Of a stretch of 64,000 bases of DNA, positions 59,479-64,000 are shown in pieces. The notes beneath the pieces were generated by a model. That model searched no databases. It had not been told where the DNA came from and worked only from the letters and a program-made list of their open reading frames with translations. Position numbers and translations under genes: made by a program. The DNA is from Leptolyngbya sp. KIOST-1 (GTDB lineage: Bacteria > Cyanobacteriota > Cyanobacteriia > Phormidesmidales > Phormidesmidaceae). The stretch spans positions 1,674,001-1,738,000 of the forward strand of contig NZ_JQFA01000002.1 of the NCBI RefSeq assembly GCF_000763385.1. Direction: 5' to 3'. Position 1 is the stretch's first letter. Each line of letters opens with the position of its first letter.

Positions 59479-59769
59479 GTGAACCTGCTTGAGCTGTTGG
59501 TTTTGCTCGTTGTGGCCGCCATCTGTGGCGGCATTGGTCAGTCGCTGGCGGGCTATTCAGCGGGGGGCTGCCTGACCTCGATTGTGGTGGGGTTCATTGG
59601 CTCCTACCTGGGGGTGCTGCTGGCTCGCAGCCTTGGTTTGCCCGAGTTTTTTGCCCTTCAAATTGGGGGCCAGGCCTTTCCCATCATCTGGTCAATTATT
59701 GGCGCTACCATCTTCACGTTCATTCTGGCGGCGATCAATCGCGCCCTGGTGGGCCGTCGCCGGCTGTGA
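59479..59769 (+). CDS. Small membrane protein, GlsB/YeaQ-like
   Basis: This roughly 96-residue protein has three hydrophobic segments (LLELLVLLVVAAICGGIGQ, GGCLTSIVVGFIGSYLGVLL, and FPIIWSIIGATIFTFILAAI), the pattern of the YeaQ/YmgE transglycosylase-associated family. The frame opens at a TTG at 59464, but the GTG at 59479 starts directly before the first helix. Its role is stress-related by family name only. Confidence 0.65.
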   Translation: MNLLELLVLLVVAAICGGIGQSLAGYSAGGCLTSIVVGFIGSYLGVLLARSLGLPEFFALQIGGQAFPIIWSIIGATIFTFILAAINRALVGRRRL

Positions 59770-59873
59770 AATCGTTGGGACAGCAGATACATCTAACCTA
59801 AGCTTTCTCCCGGTCTCCCCAGGCAGTAGCCTGGAGATAGATGGTTTAGCCAAGAAATCGGCAGAGAACGGTA

Positions 59874-60335
59874 ATGGGAAATCGAGCATTTCAGCCCGCA
59901 CGCATTCTGATCATTGGAATACTGTGTTTCTGCCTGGGCAGCTGTGGCCTGGTTAACCCCCGACCGCCCAGGGCCGTAGTCGAAACAGCGATCGCCCAAA
60001 AACTCTCCCAAACCCAGGCGGTGCTCTACCGGCAGTTGGATGCCACCACGGCCCCCGGCGACCTGGCCCAGGTGGGCCGAATTCGCATCACCGACCACCA
60101 CTGGACGACCCTGGCCAACCAGCCCGCGGTGGAAGTGGCGGGCACCTACCACCTCAGAGGAGGGGCACTCACCGCCGCCCAGCGCCGCCAGACCAGAAAC
60201 TTTGACCTCTACCTCCGGCGCGGCGACAGCCAGGACCAGTGGCTGTTGCTGGAGCCCGTCCTGGGGCGATCGAGCGAAGTCCTGCGCTGGCAGTCCACCC
60301 CGCTGTTCCAGCCCGAAACCGATAGCCCCGCCTAG
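59874..60335 (+). CDS. Putative lipoprotein
   Basis: This 153-residue protein has a lipoprotein signal (ILIIGILCFCLGSC, lipobox LGSC) and a beta-rich mature part (VGRIRITDHHWTTLANQPAV, VEVAGTYHLRGG, NFDLYLRRGDSQ). It is probably anchored to a membrane facing the periplasm. It has no known function and is common as a hypothetical cyanobacterial protein. Confidence 0.65.
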   Translation: MGNRAFQPARILIIGILCFCLGSCGLVNPRPPRAVVETAIAQKLSQTQAVLYRQLDATTAPGDLAQVGRIRITDHHWTTLANQPAVEVAGTYHLRGGALTAAQRRQTRNFDLYLRRGDSQDQWLLLEPVLGRSSEVLRWQSTPLFQPETDSPA

Positions 60336-60381
60336 CGTATCGCTGCACCATCGGGGTTTTAGCTGGAATTGATGACGGCCC

Positions 60382-60840
60382 CTAACGTTGGTCAACCCCA
60401 TTGCGGTCCAAAATCAAAGTCACAGGTCCATCGTTGCGAATCTCGACCTGCATCATGGCCCCAAATTTCCCCGTCTCTACCCGCAGGCCACTGGTCCGCA
60501 GCAGGGCCACAAACTCCTCGTACAGAGCCTCGGCCTGGCTCGGGGAGGCGGCTGCGGCAAAGGAGGGCCGTCGGCCCTTGCGACAGTCGCCGTAGAGGGT
60601 GAACTGACTGATCACTAGCAGATCACCGCCAATGTCTTGAACCGAGCAATCCCAGCGATCGCTGCCCGGAGCCGAAAACAGGCGCAGGTCCAGGCACTTG
60701 CGGGCCATCCAGGTCAGTTCGGCGGTAGTGTCTGTGGGGGCCAGGCCCACCAGCAGATTTAGCCCCCGGCCAATCTGGCCTACGATCTGGCCATCGACGG
60801 CCACGCTGGAGGCCATTACCCGCTGGACTACGACTCGCAT
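60382..60840 (-). CDS. dtd: D-aminoacyl-tRNA deacylase
   Basis: This enzyme removes D-amino acids from charged tRNA. It starts at ATG 60840 (MRVVVQRV); the frame extends upstream to 60870. It has [21 protein letters not shown], the SQFTLYG motif, and the C-terminal [10 protein letters not shown]. Length about 152 residues is normal. It overlaps the upstream HIT-like gene by 13 bp, so both are probably co-transcribed. Confidence 0.92.
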   Translation of the reverse strand: MRVVVQRVMASSVAVDGQIVGQIGRGLNLLVGLAPTDTTAELTWMARKCLDLRLFSAPGSDRWDCSVQDIGGDLLVISQFTLYGDCRKGRRPSFAAAASPSQAEALYEEFVALLRTSGLRVETGKFGAMMQVEIRNDGPVTLILDRNGVDQR

Positions 60841-61328
60841 TTGGCTGGGGGGGCAACCCTTTGTCGCCACACCGCTCGAATTTGCTCAGCGGCGGCGGCC
60901 ATATCAGCCTGGGACGGAGGTTTACCCAGGGTACGAAATACCTGTAGCTCCAGGCCCTTGAGGCCAAGTTCCTCGGGATGGTGGCCGTCGGGGTAGCGAG
61001 GCTGCAGCACGAAGTGTACGTGGTAGGGGGGCTGGTCTACCCAGAGGCCGACGTAGACCCGCTCCGCTCCCATGGCTAGGGCGATCGCCTCTGACATCTG
61101 CTGCAAAAACGGTCCCAGGGAGGCCGACTCCGCCATCGATAGATCCCACAGGTTTTCGCGGTGGGTGCGGGTCTTGATCACGACCGCCCCCAGCCCGTAG
61201 GGGCCAACGCAGTGGTCGGCTACCCACCAGGGGTTCTCGGCAATGGTGCCGCCGGGTACCGTCTGCGTGCCAGCCAAAATCTGGCAGGCCAAACAGTCGG
61301 GGTGAAGCTGAGTGCCAGGGTCAGTCAT
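60828..61328 (-). CDS. HIT-like (histidine triad) family protein
   Basis: This 166-residue soluble protein has CLAC near the start, a HIT-like central region ([20 protein letters not shown]) and VHFVLQP with H-V-H before it. The third histidine of the triad is not seen, so catalytic activity is uncertain. It may hydrolyse or bind a nucleotide. It lies directly before dtd. Confidence 0.65.
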   Translation of the reverse strand: MTDPGTQLHPDCLACQILAGTQTVPGGTIAENPWWVADHCVGPYGLGAVVIKTRTHRENLWDLSMAESASLGPFLQQMSEAIALAMGAERVYVGLWVDQPPYHVHFVLQPRYPDGHHPEELGLKGLELQVFRTLGKPPSQADMAAAAEQIRAVWRQRVAPPAKCES

Positions 61329-61420
61329 GGCGCCGGGAGGAGAACATACCGATGGGGGCAGTGGAGGCAGGAACGAGTTCAGGGGGGTAAGGCGCAGGGG
61401 TTAACGGGGCCCGTCGGCGG

Positions 61421-61852
61421 TCAAACCCTCACCAGCACTTGATCGCCGTCAACCCTGGCCGCAAAGGTAGCCAGAGGGCGCGGTGGCGGGCCAGAGTTGA
61501 CGGTGCCATCGGGGTTGAAGCGACCGCCGTGGCAGGGGCAGGCAAACAGGCCCTGCTCTCTGTCCCAGGGAACTGTACAGCCCGAGTGGGTGCAGACTGC
61601 ACTGAGCGCCAGGACCGTGTCGGGCGCGCTGGGATCGCGAATTACAACCAGGTTGTTGCCCTGGAGATTGCGATTGGCCAAAAATCCCTCCGCATCGAGG
61701 TCGGCCACCGTACCGATGGGCACAAACCCGTCGGCATCGGCGGCCGGGTCAGCCTCAGCGGCTGGCTCAGCCTGACAGGCGGCGATCGCGACAGGCAGGG
61801 AACCCGCCAGCAGGCCCAGGCCCAGCAAGTGGGCAAAGTCTCGCCGTTTCAT
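61421..61852 (-). CDS. Rieske 2Fe-2S protein, Tat-exported
   Basis: This roughly 143-residue iron-sulfur protein has a Tat-like signal (MKRRDFAHLLGLGLLAGSLP) and the Rieske motifs CTHSGC (C87, H89, C92) and CPCHGGRF (C105, C107, H108), including the disulfide cysteines of b6f/bc1-type proteins. No membrane-anchored core is nearby. The frame extends to an upstream ATG at 61912, but the ATG at 61852 begins the Tat signal. It lies seven bp after the CobW-like stop, on the same strand. Confidence 0.8.
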   Translation of the reverse strand: MKRRDFAHLLGLGLLAGSLPVAIAACQAEPAAEADPAADADGFVPIGTVADLDAEGFLANRNLQGNNLVVIRDPSAPDTVLALSAVCTHSGCTVPWDREQGLFACPCHGGRFNPDGTVNSGPPPRPLATFAARVDGDQVLVRV

Positions 61853-61859
61853 GCCTTTG

Positions 61860-63053
61860 CTACTTACCAAAGCCCAGCCCTCGCTTGACAGTGGGCATGC
61901 CCAGGCAGGCATTCAGCTGCGATCGCAGGGTGTCGTGGTCCAGGTTTTGGCCAATCAGCACCAGCTGATTTTTGGGCGCGCCGGTCCACTCGTCATCGTC
62001 GAGGGAAAAGCGCTTGCCGCTGAGGTGAAAGATGTGGCGCTTGGGGCTTTCGTCAAACCAGAGAATGCCCTTGGCCCGAAACACCGACTCCGGCAGCTGA
62101 TTGTCTAAAAAGTGCTGAAACTTGCGAATGGCAAAGGGGCGATCGCTGGCGAAGGACAGCGAGGTAAAGCCGTCGATGGCCAGGTGGTCCGAGGCATAGT
62201 GCCCGTGCCCGTGATCATGATCGTGCCCATGATCGTGGTCGTGCTCACAGTGGCCGTGGTCGTGATCGCAGTTGCTGTGGTCGTGGGCCCCGTGGTCATG
62301 GCCGTGATGATCGTGGCCGTGATGATCGTGGTCATGATGATCATGGCCATGATCATCGTGGTCGTGGGCGGCCTCGGCGCTGTCACCGCCAAAGTATTTG
62401 TCCGACTCAAACAGACCCACGCTGAGGATCAGCGGCAGGGGCACCTCGGATTTGGTGGTGCGTAAAATCCGCGCCCCCTCCTTCACATCGCGAATTTTCA
62501 CCTCCAGCAAATCCAGGTCGGCATCGTCCACCAGGTCGGCCTTGTTGAGCAAAATAATGTCGCCGTAGGCGATCTGGTTGTGGGCGGCCTGGCTGTTGAA
62601 GAGGTCCAGGCTGTAGTTTTCGGCATCCACCACCGTCACGATCGAGTCCAGCCGGGTCAAATCCCGCAGCTCGGTGCCCAAAAAAGTCAGCGCAATGGGC
62701 AGCGGGTCGGCCAAGCCGGTGGTTTCAACCACCAGGTAGTCAATCTTGTCCTGGCGTTCCAGCACCTTGTACACCGCCTCCATCAGGTCATTGTTGATGG
62801 TGCAGCAGATGCAGCCGTTGCTGAGTTCGACCATGGTGTCGTCGCTGTTTTCGGTGGCGATCAGCAGGTCGTTGTCAATGCCAATTTCGCCAAACTCATT
62901 CACCAGCACGGCGGTTTTAAGCCCTTCCTGGTTGGCCAGAATGTGGTTTAGCAGGGTGGTTTTACCGCTGCCCAAGAAGCCGGTAATGATCGTGACGGGC
63001 AGACCATGTTTGGTGTCATCCATCGACTGGACGGGAGCAGCAGCGGTAGACAT
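61860..63053 (-). CDS. CobW/COG0523 GTPase with His-rich metal-binding loop
   Basis: This 397-residue metallochaperone GTPase has Walker A GFLGSGKT (25-32), the CICC metal motif (C81, C83, C84), and a long His/Asp-rich stretch (about 230-290) typical of zinc- or nickel-handling members. The DNA of that stretch is repetitive (CATGATCATGG-like). It is expected to supply metal, probably zinc, to client enzymes. A Zur-regulated role would be plausible but no Zur box was seen. Confidence 0.88.
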   Translation of the reverse strand: MSTAAAPVQSMDDTKHGLPVTIITGFLGSGKTTLLNHILANQEGLKTAVLVNEFGEIGIDNDLLIATENSDDTMVELSNGCICCTINNDLMEAVYKVLERQDKIDYLVVETTGLADPLPIALTFLGTELRDLTRLDSIVTVVDAENYSLDLFNSQAAHNQIAYGDIILLNKADLVDDADLDLLEVKIRDVKEGARILRTTKSEVPLPLILSVGLFESDKYFGGDSAEAAHDHDDHGHDHHDHDHHGHDHHGHDHGAHDHSNCDHDHGHCEHDHDHGHDHDHGHGHYASDHLAIDGFTSLSFASDRPFAIRKFQHFLDNQLPESVFRAKGILWFDESPKRHIFHLSGKRFSLDDDEWTGAPKNQLVLIGQNLDHDTLRSQLNACLGMPTVKRGLGFGK

Positions 63054-63231
63054 AGGTGCTCTTTGAACGCAAGGACATTTTCCATACTAACGATCAATTG
63101 CAGTCCTGGCGGACCGGGTAGGGATTGTTTAAGGAAGCAACCCAGGGATATCCGCGATCGCCCCGGCCATAGGTCAACCATCTGCCGCTCCGGCCAGTAC
63201 AATTGCATTAACTTGCGCTCAAAAACGGCCT

Positions 63232-63813
63232 ATGCCCCTTCCCTCCGACGATTTGCCCCGCTGCGGCTGGGTCCACGCCGACCCCATCGAAATCGATTAC
63301 CACGACACCGAGTGGGGTGTACCGCTGCACGACGATCGCAAACACTTTGAGTTCATCCTGCTGGATGGGTTTCAGGCCGGGCTGAGCTGGATTACCATTC
63401 TGCGTAAGCGCGAAAACTTCCGCGTCGCCTTCGATGGCTTTGACCCCGAGGCTGTCGCCCGCTACGACGGGGCCAAACACCAGCACCTGCTGCAAAACCC
63501 AGGCATAGTCCGCAATCGGCTCAAGGTTGCCGCCGCCACCCGCAACGCCCAGTCGTTTCTCCAGGTACAGGAGCGCTTCGGCAGCTTCGATCGCTACATC
63601 TGGCAGTTTGTCGAGGGCGAAACCGTGCAAAACCGCTGGTCAACCCTGGCGGAGGTGCCGGTCCGCACCGCTGCCTCAGACGCCATGAGCAAAGACCTGA
63701 AGCAGCGCGGCTTTACCTTTGTCGGCTCCACCATCTGCTATGCCTACATGCAGGCCGCAGGCATGGTCAATGACCACACCCTCGACTGCTTTCGTCATCA
63801 GGAATTGGCCTAG
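63232..63813 (+). CDS. tag: DNA-3-methyladenine glycosylase I
   Basis: This 193-residue enzyme excises 3-methyladenine from DNA. It has RCGWVHADPIEIDYHDTEWG with the zinc-binding C and H residues, LLDGFQAGLSWITIL (where many homologues have Glu instead of Asp in that loop), and the late FTFVGSTICYAYMQAAGMVN and HTLDCFRH motifs. Standard chromosome gene. Confidence 0.92.
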   Translation: MPLPSDDLPRCGWVHADPIEIDYHDTEWGVPLHDDRKHFEFILLDGFQAGLSWITILRKRENFRVAFDGFDPEAVARYDGAKHQHLLQNPGIVRNRLKVAAATRNAQSFLQVQERFGSFDRYIWQFVEGETVQNRWSTLAEVPVRTAASDAMSKDLKQRGFTFVGSTICYAYMQAAGMVNDHTLDCFRHQELA

Positions 63814-63840
63814 CGAGAAGCTGGAGCCTGGCCCTTCTGC

Positions 63841-64000
63841 TCAGTCGGAGGCCTGACCGTTGCGCCGCCCCAGCTCGTACACGCCGCAGCCCATGGCTGA
63901 GATCACGCCCAGGCTCACCGCCCAGCTACCGCCCAGGGACAGGAGCAAGGCGTAGTAGACCAGGCCACCCACCAGCAAAAACGGCACGATGCTGAGCAGC
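63841..64000 (-). CDS. Membrane protein, 5' part cut by window end
   Basis: The last 53 codons of a leftward gene read to the stop at 63841-63843. They encode two hydrophobic segments (IVPFLLVGGLVYYALLLSLG and WAVSLGVISAMGCGVYELG) and a short polar tail (RRNGQASD). No family is recognised from this fragment. It is convergent with tag. Confidence 0.6.
   Translation of the reverse strand, partial: LLSIVPFLLVGGLVYYALLLSLGGSWAVSLGVISAMGCGVYELGRRNGQASD

Noticed and set aside
62112..62465. Val/Ile/Met-rich frame opposite the His-rich CobW region
   Set aside because: It is the complement of the CATGATCATGG repeats that encode the His-rich loop; apparent membrane segments are an artefact.

Overview
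The window reads as a cyanobacterial chromosome. It is G+C-rich, the HIP1 octamer GCGATCGC recurs in many genes, and the gene families (RppA/RppB-type two-component pair, Uma2 nucleases, a small cyanobacteria-only protein) fit a filamentous Leptolyngbya/Nodosilinea-like organism. Genus is inference only.

Positions 1-10,100 carry a lambda-R-like muramidase, a heavy-metal RND pump with a short adaptor, a divergent response regulator/sensor kinase pair arranged like the nickel nrs locus, a penicillin-binding protein 2 and an alpha/beta hydrolase. Whether this block is chromosome or element cargo is unresolved.

Positions about 10,100-52,214 look like one integrative and conjugative element (ICE) with plasmid-like maintenance functions. 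From the left: small DNA-binding proteins; an actin-type partition module (ParM, a ParR candidate and nine 11-bp iterons); a ribbon-helix-helix protein and a MobF relaxase; an Uma2 nuclease; then a roughly 23-kb leftward transfer operon (40388 to 17395). That operon encodes pilin-like, VirB3-, VirB4-, VirB5-, VirB6-, VirB8-, VirB10- and VirB9/TraK-like proteins, an M23 peptidase, the coupling protein, a very large methyltransferase-helicase resembling phage P1 DarB, and a primase-polymerase. The set suits the cyanobacterial MPF-C class of type IV secretion. To the right are a ParA operon, an A+T-rich restriction-modification-like pair (GHKL ATPase fused to a PD-(D/E)XK nuclease, plus a C5 methyltransferase), a decayed virB4 fragment, a ParD/ParE pair, a TOPRIM/DUF3987 primase next to a GTAGAC repeat array, a putative antisense RNA, a Ner/repressor switch, a tyrosine integrase with three arm-type repeats, and tRNA-Gly(CCC). 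The tRNA is the probable attachment site. No second copy of its 3' end was found by eye, so the left boundary is open.

Positions 52,334-64,000 are ordinary chromosome: a multidrug RND pump and adaptor, an HD-domain hydrolase, an oligopeptide ABC permease, small membrane and lipoproteins, D-aminoacyl-tRNA deacylase, a HIT-like protein, a Rieske protein, a His-rich CobW-type metallochaperone and 3-methyladenine glycosylase I.

The most interesting signals are: a C-terminal module shared by four element proteins; a full gene hidden inside the reading frame of the methyltransferase-helicase; the parC-like iterons; the GTAGAC array and possible antisense control at the replication primase; and the MORC/MutL-like restriction system beside the virB4 relic.
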